From: Physella acuta
Lineage: Eukaryota; Mollusca; Gastropoda; Physidae
NCBI RefSeq assembly: GCF_028476545.1
Contig: NW_026733046.1
Span: 209,001-273,000 of the forward strand
Length of the DNA stretch: 64,000 bases
Direction of reading: 5' to 3'
Part shown: positions 46,301 to 57,714 of the stretch, in pieces
How positions within the stretch are numbered: position 1 is the first letter of the stretch
Layout: every line of letters starts with the position of its first letter
Position numbers and translations under genes: made by a program
The notes under the pieces: generated by a model
Told to the model about the DNA's origin: nothing
The model's database searches: none
What the model saw: the letters and a program-made list of their open reading frames with translations, nothing else

Positions 46301-48740
46301 ACAATTCCTGAGCTACAAAACTTGGTGAGTCAACATTGCACCAGAGATCAAATTTCTCAAGATTTTTTAGATTTCTGTTTTTAATGTATTACAAAGTGAA
46401 GGTGGCACAAAGGAAATCAAACAGATGCTCATCTCTAAACATGTGTGTAGAGTGAGATTAAAGACACATATTTACAAATAGTTCTATGGATCACCTGAGT
46501 TGTCTTTCCTGAGTTTAGATATATAGAATGCATTATCACTGCAGAAAGATATGCTTAAAAAAACTTGGGTTGACATTAAACATTGAATCTAGGCAGACAA
46601 ACTAACAAACAACAGCGGAAACACGCAAGATTCAAATGGTGCAGAAATAAAATCATTAAAATTTTTTTCTAAATGCAGATTATTAAATTTAAATACTGTA
46701 TCCAGAATTTGATATTTTCATTGGACTGATTTTAACAATAAAAAACAGTCTGAATGGGCATGAAAACAATTTTTTAATGAATATAGCTAAGGCTTGGCCA
46801 TATTACTTTATAATTTGACAAAAGTCCATGCTCTGACAAGTTTTAGTTATATAGGATCTGTCATTTTGTTTTCATACAGATAGGAACTGTCATTTGTTTT
46901 CATATAGGATCTGTCATTTTGTTTTCATACAGATAGGAACTGTCATTTGTTTTCATACAGGATCTGTCACTTAGTTTTTTCTGTTCATTATATAGATAAT
47001 CTTTATCAATTGGTTTATATCAATTCATTACAAAATGTTGAAACAATGCCCTAAACATGTAACAATCATTTAAGCAATATTAAAATGTAATGGCAAACTG
47101 TAAATACCTTTTTTCAAAATAATAAATAATACATTAAATTATAGATTTTAGAAAATAGGGAAAAGTATATTTACAATTTCCTGAGAGATTACTTACAATA
47201 AGTTTAAATGAAACAATTTGTTTCTTTTCAAAAAAATGTGAATTTTTGTTTTTAATAGTGCATTTAAAATTATCTGTAGAATAAAAACAGTGACTATTGA
47301 CAAGAAACAAAATTGCAGTATAAAAAAATGCAGTAGAAAGCCTGAGATCTAATGCAAACATCACAAGCTGTCGCTCACTGGACTTTTGTTACCCGTATTG
47401 TCAGTACAAAATAAATAAATTTATTTGAAAGAAAAAATCTGTGGCTACAAGTTTGGTCAATCAAGTCTTGGACAAAATTGAAAGAAAACGTGTATACTAG
47501 TGCACCCGTATTCATGTAATGATGACTTTTGTAATACTGTCTCCACCAGCCTACTCTAGCCATGTATGATGGGAGAAACCAACTCAAACAGCTGGTGGTC
47601 AAACTGGCAACTTATTAAAAAGCTGGCAACATTGACTATTCTATTTTGAGGCTTGGCTAATGACCATGGGGCCAGTTAAATGCAGTTTTATGATCTAGAA
47701 ACACATCATCTCATCTAGGGAGAGCCAGATGTAGCCAAGAACTGTAGCATCTAGACATACATTCATTTCAAAGCTTAGAAGCAAATGAACTGTTTGGCAG
47801 TGACTTAGATTAAAAAGGAATTTCACATGAAACATGCATATTTATTTTCAAAAAGAAAACATGAATTCAATGGCGTATAAAGCAATATATCCCTGCATTG
47901 TGGTCATATATAAATATACATAGACAATACTTGAGGTAGTTTTATAGGAAGAAAAGTTGTTTCTGAAAGTTTAGGTTTCTTTTTTTAAAACAAGTAACAA
48001 TGTCTCAAGATAGTTACTATTTTCTTACAATTCTCATCATTCAAATATTTTCTCAAAAGTTTCAGCAGTATCATTGAACTGATCAAATTTTTAATTCAAA
48101 ATTTTTACTTTTTAAACTGTGGCCAAAAATGAAAATCGAAGCTGAAGAGCAAGCAACAGTGTAAGCATGACAAAACTATATGATCCCATGAGGTAACAGC
48201 AGTGACAAGACATTCAAAGTTGAAAAATAATTCAACCTTACACAGCTTCATTACCCGTAGCATTATGCAAATTGGAAACGTTATCAGCATCTAAAAGTAG
48301 CTCTTGAAAGCCTTGAAAAGACAAGCAAGTTCAACAAAGGTCAAGATAAACAAACATTCCCTGATGATGATTATAGAAAACATCTGAAAGATCGGCCGTC
48401 AGCACAATGAAACAATTACAAATTCAGACAAATAGAATTAGAATCTCCTGCAAATACACAAACTATATCCAGTAGTTTTAACTACAGAATAGTATCTGAG
48501 AACATCGCCATCAAACAAAAACAATGTCTTCATCGTTAACACAACTTGTTATTTTAACCTCATGATACTATCTTTCAAATATATTGGCATTGTTTATTTC
48601 TCAAATATAATGGCTTTGTTCATTCTCAAGTATAATGGTCTTGTTTATTTTCAAATAAAATGGCTTTGTTCATTTTTCAAAATATAATGGCATGATAGAT
48701 TTCTCAAATATAATAACTTCGAAAATTTCTCAAATAGATG
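43340..48740. other. Intergenic, AT-rich, no gene seen
   Basis: Gap of about 5.4 kb between the convergent TUBGCP5 and zinc-finger genes. It holds small tandem repeats near 45240-45330 (ATACAAAGTTTCAAAGCTAT) and 46840-46975 (GGAACTGTCATTTGTTTTCA). The right part may be the long 3'UTR of the zinc-finger gene. No RNA gene recognised. Confidence 0.6.
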
Positions 48741-48745
48741 GCTTT
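48575..48745. repeat. About 27-bp degenerate repeat
   Basis: Five to six copies with CTCAAATATAATGGCTTTGT. Its TTTATT words would supply polyadenylation signals for the minus-strand zinc-finger gene, about 90-240 bp past its stop. Confidence 0.8.
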
Positions 48746-48768
48746 ATTCTGTGAGTTTGGCCACAAGT

Positions 48769-48870
48769 CCTGCCTTGTTACCAAGTCCCAGGTGTTCAAG
48801 CAAGTCCTGCCTTGTTACCAAGACCCAGGTGTTCAAGCAAGTCCTGCCTTGTTACCAAGTCCCAGGTGTT
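48769..48870. repeat. 37-bp repeat across zinc-finger gene stop codon
   Basis: Nearly three copies of the last coding bases (EHLGLGNKAGL). The stop TGA at 48835-48833 arises at the junction of the first and second copies; later copies are 3'UTR. Confidence 0.9.
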
Positions 48871-51800
48871 CAGACAGGTGAACAGTGAAGTAGGTCTTGT
48901 CCTTGCAGTCCTCCCCACACACAGAGCACAGGAAAGGCCGCGTCATGTCGCACTGGTGGTACTTCTGGTGCAGGCGGAACATGGCGTACTCGGTGAAGTA
49001 GATCTCGCAGTAGCCGCAGCGGAACATGCGGCCAGCAGCCAGCAGGGACACCAGCAGCTCCTGCAGGTGGTGCTCGCTGATGTTGTTGGGGCTGGGGGCT
49101 GAGTGGGTGGAGTTGGCTGGGCTGCTGTGTGAGCTCAGTCCAGATGGGCTGGCATGGGGGTGGTGGTTGGTGCCATTGCAGGAGGGGCCAAGTGGACTTG
49201 CAGCTGGATGAGATGAGTGTGGACTAGGACAGCAGATATTTACTTGAGCTCCGAAGTCTTCGGTTGAGATTTTTAACTCAACTTTACTTTCAAACAACTT
49301 TTCCTGGTGCACGCCATTCTGGTTGGAGGCTGTACTCTGGTGTAGTTCAGCTTTTGGAGAGAAGTTGAAAATAAATGGGTTTGATTTTTCTCTTTTGATC
49401 ATTTCTCCTGGTTCTTCTGCTTCCACTTTGATTTTAGGCTCTTGACTCCACTTTTTACTTGGGCTCACCCCATTCAGAACTTCGGGTTCTCTGCGCTGAA
49501 CTTTCTCTTGGATTTGGCTATCTACATCCTCAAATGGGGATTTTCTTTTTCCCAAACTAAGATTCAGGGCATCTGATTGGACAGCTGGAGCTATACTTGA
49601 AGCATAAGCAGAGTAGCCCATGAGCTGATTGGCTGAGGTGTAGAACTGGTACAGATGTGGGGCCGCAGCAGCAGGGTAGGCAAACAAATTGGCAGCGGCC
49701 ACGGCTGCCAGACTTCCAGACATGGCCTGGGTGCTCAGCTGACTGGGCATCATCCTAGGGGACAGGTTCTGGGGAGTGCTTTTGGGTGGGGTGCGTTTTC
49801 CCGTAGGGGTGCACTTCTCAGTCTCTGTCACAGGTGGGGCAGGTCGTGTGTAAGCTGACGTCTGCTCAGTAGGAGTCTTCCTGCTCTGTGTAGTGTAGTG
49901 TGAGCCAGCAGAGGGAGAAACTGTGCTTGACTTGCTGTTGACAGCAGGCCTGGATGAAGCTCCTGTTTGGTCGTACAGCACGTAGTCCAGCATTGAGTTC
50001 CTGGAGATGTTGTGACGACGTCCATGGCGGCGGAGTGTGGAGCCCCTGGTAAACCTGGCTCCACAGATCTGGCACTGGTACGGCTTGAGCCCCTGGTGCA
50101 GCTTCATGTGAGACTTCATGTTGTTCTTGTAGCCAAACCTCTTGTTGCAGATTGGACACTCGTAGGGTTTCTGGTCTGCATGCGCCCTCTCGTGGAAGCG
50201 GATAAAAGATTTAGCAAATGTTTTGTTACAAACTTTACACGTCTCTGTGTCTTCGTTAGCCAGGTCACCGCCAGCTAGGGAATCGATTTCGTTGGTTTGA
50301 AGTTTCTTCGTTGTCTGGTCAGAATGGTTGAGGACATCTGGCAAACTGTCTGCACTTCGGCGCTGCATCGACATATTTCTTTCCTTTGAATCTGCTTCCC
50401 CGTCTGACAGAGCTGAATTGTGTGGCAAGCTTGGGTTGTTCTCTGAGCTGTCCAAGAGGGGGAAGTACTTGAGGGAACACATCTCCTGCTTGGGCAGAGA
50501 GTGTTCAGAGATGAGGTGATCCTTCAGGGCCATAATCTCTTCAAAGGGCTGGCTGCACTGTTTGCACTTGTAGGGTCCCTCATTGTGGTGTCGCAAGAAG
50601 TGGATTTTAAGACTGTAAGCACAGTGAAACGCATTGGAACAAAGTGAACAGGCAAAAGATTTGGTCTGAGAATGGAGAGCCTCGTGTGCCTGGCGGGTGA
50701 TCGTGTCAGAGAAAGATTTTTGACAGAACTGACAGACTAAAGGATCAAACGAGGGGCTTCTCTTCAGAGGTGCCTCACATCCATTGGACTTTTTATCATC
50801 ATCATCACCGAGGTTGTCCTCATTGAACTGCTCTTCGTCCTCTTCTACTTCTTCCTCATCTTCCTCTTCATCATCTTCATCCTCCTCTTCATCATCAACT
50901 GGTTGCACTGACATGTACTGTTCTTGCGCTCGTTCAACCCTAGCTTTGTTGCTCCACAAGGGAGGGGGTGATGCAGATGGCATTTTTAGCCTGGCTCCAG
51001 ATATGTTGGCTTTTGTGATCTTTTCTGGGCACTCTTCCTTGGGCCAATCCCGCTCATGACCTGATGCCCGTTCGTGGAGACCTGATGCCCGCTCATGATG
51101 ACTTGACGCCCGCTCATGATGACTTGACGCCCGCTCATGATGACTTGACGCCCGCTCATGGTGGCCTCTGGTGAAGTCCTGTGGGCTGGCCCTGGACCTG
51201 TCCATCATTGTTCTATCTGGCTTGGTCTCGCCTGGCTCAGGTGAGCCGGGAGATCTGGGCGTGCTGTGTAAGGAACTTGTAGGGAACACGGGCGGCTGGG
51301 TCCTGATGCTGAAGTCAGCGCAGTATTTGGCCGTCAGGTCAACACCAGAGTCCAACACTTTGGACAAGGACGCTATGCCGAGAATAGAGCTGGGGTTGAC
51401 GTGGTCTCGACCTTTGGAGGAGGGTGAAGGGGAGGAGGTCCATGAGGTGGAATCTGACTCTTTCTTTGCTTGGAGTGTGTTGCTGTTTTGGTCAAGGGAG
51501 GCTAGCGCAGCGGCTGATATGGAGTTGTAGAAATGGGAGCCGTAGTGTGCGTAGCTGTAAGCTGTAGCAGCACTTCGGGATGGACTCGTGCCTAGAGCTG
51601 TAGTGGCAGGGAAAGATGTGGGATAGGCTGGGTGGAGGGTTTGTGGAGGGGGTGATGCTGGGGTGGGGGCTGAGGGCAGACTGTTTCTCTCCTGGGAAAC
51701 GGCCGACATGGAGGGATTAGCTGTACGTGGAGCAGACGGGAGGTTGCTGGAAACTTCCTTGTGCCTCTGCTGCTGCTCTTTCAGGGCTGCTGCGGCTGCC

Positions 51801-52264
51801 ACTGCTGCAGCTGTGTTGTTTTCTTCATTTTTGGCCAGGCTGTTGGAGGCGCGGAGCAGAGGACATCGCCGCTCGTGATAGCGTCTGGTTGTGGATCTCG
51901 TGAAGACTTTGTTGCAGAACGTGCACATTCTAGACTTCCTGGGGAAGCCATTGCTGACGTAGTTGTACAATTCTGAGCCAAAGTTATAGGTTGGCATCTG
52001 GACTCCAGACAAACCGTAGGGAAATTCATTGACGTTAGGGTAAGCCATGGTTAGGGCCTGGTTGGTGGAGGTGGTAGATCTGCTGTAGGCGGAGCTCTCT
52101 CTCCCGATGCTCCTGTCTGACAACGATCTTGGAATGGCGTCGTAGGAAAACTCTGGACTAGACTGCGAGTTGGAGTTGACCCCCACACTACTCCTGGATG
52201 TGGACAAGGATGTGTAGCCAGGTAGTAGTCTGTGGGGGGCGGTGAGGTAACCTCTGTTGGCCAT
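48833..52264 (-). CDS. C2H2 zinc-finger transcription factor, nine fingers, one coding exon
   Basis: Probable nuclear DNA-binding regulator, 1143 residues from the ATG at 52264. Fingers in order: a C2HC finger near residues 114-134 (CTFC, ending HERRC); three mid fingers (CQFC, CSLC, CKQC) after a long acidic run; three tandem fingers (CKVC, CPICNKRFGYKNNMKSHMKLH, CQIC); and a C-terminal pair (CGYCEIYFTEYAMFRLHQKYH without its middle shown in other families, then CSVC) resembling the Ikaros/Hunchback dimerisation pair. Finger CKVC has 11 rather than 12 residues before its histidine. A 7-residue repeat HHERASS lies around 51057-51168, and poly-Ala and Ser/Pro-rich linkers separate the fingers. 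The frame stays open to 52417 without an ATG, and a strong acceptor lies at 52455-52457, so 5' exons exist; a second acceptor near 52304 could add N-terminal residues. Orthology is not established. Confidence 0.88.
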   Translation of the reverse strand: MANRGYLTAPHRLLPGYTSLSTSRSSVGVNSNSQSSPEFSYDAIPRSLSDRSIGRESSAYSRSTTSTNQALTMAYPNVNEFPYGLSGVQMPTYNFGSELYNYVSNGFPRKSRMCTFCNKVFTRSTTRRYHERRCPLLRASNSLAKNEENNTAAAVAAAAALKEQQQRHKEVSSNLPSAPRTANPSMSAVSQERNSLPSAPTPASPPPQTLHPAYPTSFPATTALGTSPSRSAATAYSYAHYGSHFYNSISAAALASLDQNSNTLQAKKESDSTSWTSSPSPSSKGRDHVNPSSILGIASLSKVLDSGVDLTAKYCADFSIRTQPPVFPTSSLHSTPRSPGSPEPGETKPDRTMMDRSRASPQDFTRGHHERASSHHERASSHHERASSHHERASGLHERASGHERDWPKEECPEKITKANISGARLKMPSASPPPLWSNKARVERAQEQYMSVQPVDDEEEDEDDEEEDEEEVEEDEEQFNEDNLGDDDDKKSNGCEAPLKRSPSFDPLVCQFCQKSFSDTITRQAHEALHSQTKSFACSLCSNAFHCAYSLKIHFLRHHNEGPYKCKQCSQPFEEIMALKDHLISEHSLPKQEMCSLKYFPLLDSSENNPSLPHNSALSDGEADSKERNMSMQRRSADSLPDVLNHSDQTTKKLQTNEIDSLAGGDLANEDTETCKVCNKTFAKSFIRFHERAHADQKPYECPICNKRFGYKNNMKSHMKLHQGLKPYQCQICGARFTRGSTLRRHGRRHNISRNSMLDYVLYDQTGASSRPAVNSKSSTVSPSAGSHYTTQSRKTPTEQTSAYTRPAPPVTETEKCTPTGKRTPPKSTPQNLSPRMMPSQLSTQAMSGSLAAVAAANLFAYPAAAAPHLYQFYTSANQLMGYSAYASSIAPAVQSDALNLSLGKRKSPFEDVDSQIQEKVQRREPEVLNGVSPSKKWSQEPKIKVEAEEPGEMIKREKSNPFIFNFSPKAELHQSTASNQNGVHQEKLFESKVELKISTEDFGAQVNICCPSPHSSHPAASPLGPSCNGTNHHPHASPSGLSSHSSPANSTHSAPSPNNISEHHLQELLVSLLAAGRMFRCGYCEIYFTEYAMFRLHQKYHQCDMTRPFLCSVCGEDCKDKTYFTVHLSEHLGLGNKAGLA
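50800..50910 (-). other. Acidic run in zinc-finger protein
   Basis: About 35 residues of nearly pure Asp/Glu, ending in DDDDKK, just upstream of the mid-finger cluster. Encoded by a GAA/GAT/GAG-rich stretch that appears on the + strand as a poly-Ser shadow ORF. Confidence 0.9.
51057..51168 (-). repeat. Coding 21-bp repeat (HHERASS)
   Basis: Five in-frame copies of a 21-bp unit with GACGCCCGCTCATGATGACT on the + strand. It adds His/Arg-rich heptads to the linker between finger 1 and the acidic run. Confidence 0.9.
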
Positions 52265-52454
52265 GGGTTTGGCCTGCAGATTCACAACGGTTTCTGCTAC
52301 TGAAAAATCTGGGATTCCAAAGAGAGTGGTAAAGATTTTGTTTCGAAAATTGTCCAAAAAGTCCGATGATGTGTATAGAGCGTAGTTGTGGATTTGTTTG
52401 GGCAAGTTGTTCTCCTAGATGCATCTCGCATCATGCTGTCCTCTCATAAGTGCT
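52265..52454 (-). other. Zinc-finger gene 5'UTR with out-of-frame upstream ORF
   Basis: Between the acceptor (cag at 52457-52455) and the main ATG lies an upstream ORF starting ATGATGCGAGATGCATC in another frame. It ends at a TAG about 40 bp before the main ATG. Inference: it could damp translation or allow reinitiation. Confidence 0.45.
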
Positions 52455-52703
52455 CTGAAAATGTACAAAAAAATGGTTGAAGTTCTACTTTCATCTCAGT
52501 TTTTTTTTATCTTTTCAGTCTTAGTATTGTTTAAATGGTCAAATCAGTACGTAATAATCTTAAAAGCCGGTCTGAATATTCCATAAACGGTCTAAATTCT
52601 AAACCTAGCACAAACTTTAGCCAAATCCATATTTTATTTCTGAGCGATATTAAGTAGTAAACTAATAAACATGGCCTAAGTACAATAAAATATAGGATTA
52701 ATG

Positions 52704-52733
52704 ATTAGGGTTAGGATTAGGGTTTAGGGTTAG
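52704..52733. repeat. Short interstitial telomere-like repeat
   Basis: ATTAGGGTTAGGATTAGGG followed by TTTAGGGTTAG: four to five TTAGGG-like words in 30 bp. Confidence 0.7.
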
Positions 52734-53109
52734 TGTTAGCAATGTATGTGGGGGCAGCTGACCGACTAGTCCCTCTTCTAATATAAAAAGTCACGTGATT
52801 TTGTGTGCTCTTACAACAGGTTATTTTTAACTTTTTTTTTTGGGCCTAAAATTAGGCAAGAGAATCCCCATCGACATAATTGGAGGGTATCTTCAGCAGG
52901 CAGCCTCATCTTTAGCCCCACTCATGCCCCTCCCCAGCGGCCGGAGCCTTCACTTAACTCCCCATGTATATCGACTGGGACCAACTTTAACAGCGCCGGA
53001 CCAGTCCACTTGTGCATAACTTGCAACCTCAGTAGGGGATGGGGTGGGGGGCGCGACAATGGAGGCAAGAAATTGTTATGAGTAGCATACGTTGATGGTG
53101 GTTTTGCGT

Positions 53110-54380
53110 GGATGATGTAGCCACCCTAACTATAGCCACCCCTAACTATAGCCACCCCTGACAATGCTGTAGCCACCCCTAACCATGGAGCCACCCCTAA
53201 CCATGGAGCCACCCCTAAAAATGTAGCCACCCCTAACTATAGCCACCCCTAACTATAGCCACCCCTAACTATAGCCACCCCTAACAATGCTGGAGCCACC
53301 CCTAACTATAGCCACCCCTAACAATGCTGGAGCCACCCCTAACTATAGCCACCCCTAACAATGCTGTAGCCACCCCTAACCATGGAGCCACCCCTAACCA
53401 TGGAGCCACCCCTAACCATGGAGCCACCCCTAACCATGGAGCCACCCCTAACCATGGAGCCACCCCTAACAATGGAGCCACCCCTAACAATGGAGCCACC
53501 CCTAACAATGGAGCCACCCCTAACAATGGAGCCACCCCTAACAATGGAGCCACCCCTAACAATGGAGCCACCCCTAACAATGGAGCCACCCCTAACAATG
53601 GAGCCACCCCTAACAATGGAGCCACCCCTAACAATGCTGGAGCCACCCCTAACAATGGAGCCACCCCTAACAATTGAGCCACCCCTAACAATGGAGCCAC
53701 CCCTAACAATGGAGCCAGCCCTAACAATGTAGCCACCCCTAACAATGGAGCCACCCCTAACAATGCTGGAGCCACCCCTAACAATGGAGCCACCCCTAAC
53801 AATGGAGCCACCCCTAACAATGGAGCCACCCCTAACAATGGAGCCACCCCTAACAATGGAGCCACCCCTAACAATGGAGCCACCCCTAACAATGCTGTAG
53901 CCACCCCTGACCATGTAGCCACCCCTAACAATGCTGGAGCCACCCCTAACAATGCTGGAGCCACCCCTAACAATGCTGGAGCCACCAGTGGCGTAGCGAG
54001 GTCGGGTGTCACCCGGTGCGGCACTTAATGGTGTCACCCCCCCCCCCCCCAGAGGCATAGAGACCCTTCCCAGGGACAAACTTTCAAGTTTTCGATTTGC
54101 ACCCCTCTTCAAACTTTCGATTTGCACCCCCCTCGAGTTTTCGATTTGCACCCCCCCCTCAAACTTTCGATTTGCACCCCCCCCCTCGAGTTTTCGATTT
54201 GCACCCCCCCTCAAACTTTCGATTTGCACCCCCCCCCCTCGAGTTTTTCTCTATATATTTTGCTATTTTTTGCCTTGGTGTCACCCCCCCTAAATGGTGT
54301 CACCCGGTGCGGTCCGCACCCCCCGCCCCCCCCCCCTCGCTACGCCCCTGGGAGCCACCCCTAACAATGGAGCCACCCCA
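53110..54380. repeat. 18-bp minisatellite interrupted by a MITE
   Basis: About 50 copies of GGAGCCACCCCTAACAAT, with 16-bp (TATAGCCACCCCTAAC) and 21-bp variants. The MITE at 53986-54350 lies within it, and the array resumes at 54351. Minus-strand open frames of 240-296 codons are artefacts. Confidence 0.96.
53986..54350. mobile_element. hAT-type MITE, 365 bp, with 8-bp target duplication
   Basis: Ends CAGTGGCGTAGCGAGG (left) and, inverted, CAGGGGCGTAGCGAGG (right), agreeing at 15 of 16 bases. The 8-bp target duplication GGAGCCAC sits at 53978-53985 and 54351-54358. The module GTGTCACCCGGTGCGG occurs near both ends (54006 and 54297). The centre is a short tandem repeat of TTTCGATTTGCACCCC. 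No coding capacity. The 8-bp duplication points to the hAT superfamily. Confidence 0.88.
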
Positions 54381-54399
54381 CTCTCCCAAACAGAGCAAC

Positions 54400-56195
54400 G
54401 GCTGTTACTAGAACATCGGTTTTTTATTTAATTAATTAGCTTAAAAAATCTAATTAGCTCAGCAGATACATGTAAGAACAGTCAGCTAAATCTCACCCCC
54501 CCCCCCCCCCCCACCCACCACCACCAGACGGTCATGTTTTAATTCAATTAATTGTCAAAAAAATTCAGCCAATACACTGTATCTTCGCATCGGGTCTATT
54601 TTTATCTTCCCTGATCACGTTCTATATTCCCTGACTTTTTACTTTCACGGGCCCAGCGGGGGGAGCGATGACAAAAACACGTCGTAAATTCTGGTACGAT
54701 GTCACAGTCGTCTGCTCGCCAATAGAAATCACAGCTGCGCCGGATCAGCCATACGCGTAAGTGCATGCTTGTCACGCGACCTGCTGAACGGAGCAGACGA
54801 CGCAGCAACTTATGATTTGCCTGCACGAGAACCTAGATGCGATTTGCCTGCACATGGAGGACGCCGATTGGAGATTTTTACTGTAATATCTTTTAGAACT
54901 CCCCGTGACACGCGCGCGCACGCATGCGCATTGATTACGTTGCGATGTAAGAGTTCACGAGACAACGAACAAGCAGGCGTGATGCAAACTGCATAGATAG
55001 ATCCACCCACAACCGCCTCGCGCAATCGTCTGCTGTCGTACACTTGCAGCAGATTTCGATCAAGATAAAATGGGTTGGGTGGGGGAACAGACTGCCTCCG
55101 TGTATCGAAATAGACCAGTGTAAGACCAAAACTATTGAGCTATTTAATAGTTTTCATTAATTGGCATATACATGAAAGGGCGGTAATGTTTCTCAACATG
55201 AAAGGGCGCTAATCTCCCACGGGTCCAAACGTCTGTTGACCGCTGGCCAGCAATAGTTTAAAGCCGGTGTGTGACCTAAATGTATTGGTCAGTCGGCCAT
55301 GTTTCACTCACTCACGTCTCATAATCGATCTCACAGATAGGTCCAGTGTTTCTTTCAGACTTTTTTCTCCGAAGGTGGTGGGGGGGGGGGGGCTTATTTT
55401 CGGGGAAGGGACGGACTAAATTTTCCGTTATAAAAATATAATTTCTTCATAAATTCTATTTCGTTCATACATCGCGAATAGATGCATGAAAGAAACTATG
55501 GTTGGGTTGGAGGGTTGGACGGGTTGGATGTACCTAACAAAACACCACATGCTATTTGTTGCCGGCCGTGACCCCCCACCCCCACCAACTCACACAAGCC
55601 AGCCCATGTTGTTGGGTGCCGGCCATCCTTAGGTAGTACAACACGCAACAGACGAAAGCTTGAATCTAGAGGCTAGAACTGCTTCATGTGATTTGGTGAA
55701 ATCAGTATGTTTTTCAGACGTTTTTCTCCGGGAGAGGGGGGGGGGGTCACTTAACTAAATACATGTCCTCTGAGGTCCTACCCTGCAACAGTCAGAATGA
55801 TGGGATAATGAGGTCTAAGGTAGGGGGGGGGGGAGCGAGGCGGAGGCGGAGGCCACGATATCGACTGCACGAGACGGCGGCTTGACTGCATCCCGCAGCC
55901 TGCCTCACGCGCTTGCACCCTGCAGCAACAGGGAGCGATACACAACACGTGGGGTGGGGGTGGAATTCTGGGTAGGGCGGGGGGAACTCCCCGAGGGGGT
56001 ATGAGGAGCATTTTTACCTGTCAGTGACTTGCCTGGACGGCCCGGTCGATGACCTATCGGACAAGAGCACGTTTTAAGTGAGTAAAAATAGATGCAAGCA
56101 GGGCAGGCAGGGTTAGATCATGTGACCTGACATGCGGGCGTGTACTGGAGGCGTGGGAACGTCCAGTCTAAGGCCATGGATAGTGGCCAGCAGTT
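54400..56195. other. GC-rich region, no gene seen
   Basis: Several C- or G-runs (54496-54512, 55379-55392) and CpG-containing stretches (54640-55030, 55800-56060). It could hold promoter or 5' exons of the minus-strand zinc-finger gene; a minus-strand donor-like GACAGGTAAAAAT lies near 56015-56027. No exon can be supported. Confidence 0.4.
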
Positions 56196-56199
56196 TGTT

Positions 56200-56700
56200 G
56201 ACGTGGGTTAGTGGCCGTGGGTTAGTGGCCGGGGGTTAGTGGCCGGGGGTTAGTGGCCGTGGGTTAGTGGCCGTGGGTTAGTGGCCGGGGGTTAGTGGCC
56301 GGGGGTTAGTGGCCGGGGGTTAGTGGCCGTGGGTTAGTGGCCCTGGGTTAGTGGCCGTGGTTTAGTGGCCGTGGTTTAGTGGCCCTGGGTTAGTGGCCGT
56401 GGTTTAGTGACCGGGGGTTAGTGGCCGGGGGTTAGTGGCCGGGGGTTAGTGGCCGGGGGTTAGTGGCCGTGGGTTAGTGGCCCTGGGTTAGTGGCCGTGG
56501 TTTAGTGGCCGTGGTTCAGTGGCCGTGGGTCAGTGGCCGTGGGTCAGTGGCCGTAGGTCAGTGGCCGTGGGTCAGTGGCCGTAGGTCAGTGGCCGTGGGT
56601 CAGTGGCCGTGGGTCAGTGGCCGTGGATCAGTGGCCGTGGGTCAGTGGCCGTGGGTCAGTGGCCGTGGGTTAGTTGTCGTGGTTTAGTGGCCAGCAGTTT
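56200..56700. repeat. Minisatellite, 14-bp unit
   Basis: About 35 copies of GGGTTAGTGGCCGT with GGGG, CTGG and GTCA variants. Two sub-blocks differ (TTAG-rich left, TCAG-rich right). Weak similarity to TTAGGG is coincidental. Confidence 0.95.
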
Positions 56701-57714
56701 GTTTTCGTGGGTTAGCGCTGACATCGCTAGAGATTTTTTTAACATGGTATTTAAACGGTTAAGAATTGTAAATAATAAAGCAATTAAGGAATTTAATTTA
56801 ATGGGTGCAGTGTGATATAAAAAATATAAGTTTATATATACCTACAAACTTTATTTTCTAAAATTACATTATAAAGAAATAGTAGGCAACTTTTGTGAAG
56901 ACATGAAATTGTGTGGGCAAGATTGTGAAATAATGGAATAGATTTGTGTCTGGGTTTAGCGGCCACGCTGGTAACGTATTTAATACCCCCCCCCCCCCCC
57001 CCCCCAGTTAGATGGTAAAAAAATATTTCAACCCTGGTTTGACGAATGGTGGGTTGATGGGCGGAGATAATCTTTCAACTAATGCCCGGATTATCGCCGG
57101 GTCCCGGCCATCTCTCGTCATAGCCTGTCCTGCTGGCCGGCTTCAAATCCCGGGGACGGGATAATGGCGCTGCGGTTTTTGGTACAATCATTAGACTGAT
57201 CCACAACTAGGTCTTGCTGTTATTAATATCGATTGGACCATACAGATAACGGTGGGGCAAGCGGGGGTGGGGCTAGCGGGGGTGGGGCAGGCGGGGTGGG
57301 GGACCAGCCATCTTGAATCAGCGCGTTTTTACTTAAATATTTTGTTATAAAACGTACCAAGAAATGCCCCCCCCCCCCCCCATGCCACACAAAAACAATG
57401 GAAAACGTGTTCACAGAACTTTGTGAGGACAGAAAACATGCCAATAAAGCTGGGTTGAAAAATTGCATGGTAAAACTCATTAAATCATAAAGTAAAAATG
57501 TGTGGTAATTAAATTATAAAGTAAAAAGTTTGGTAATTAAATTATAAAGTAAAAATGTGTGGTAATTAAAACTAAATTACAGCAGCCAATCAACATTCAG
57601 GAGATGATAATGACAATTTGTGGGAGACGTGAGAAATAGTTTTGATGATTAATTCAAGGATTATTAATCTACTTCAGCATTTGGTGGGGTCAACGTTCTA
57701 TGTTTTACGGCGGT
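56700..57714. other. Intergenic, no gene seen
   Basis: C-runs at 56986-57005 and 57367-57380, a short G-rich repeat near 57250-57300 (GGGGCAAGCGGGGGTG) and a 29-bp repeat with AAGTAAAAATGTGTGGTAAT at about 57485-57570. Confidence 0.5.

Noticed and set aside
52265-52405. Extended start of the zinc-finger protein at 52405
   Set aside because: The codon there is TTG on the minus strand and a TAG lies four codons upstream; the first in-frame ATG is at 52264.
53302-54229. Minus frames of 240 and 296 codons, Gly/Val/Arg/Ser rich
   Set aside because: 18-bp array plus MITE read through.
56200-56700. Telomere-like GGGTTAG words
   Set aside because: The unit is 14 bp with GTGGCCG; the similarity to TTAGGG is incidental.
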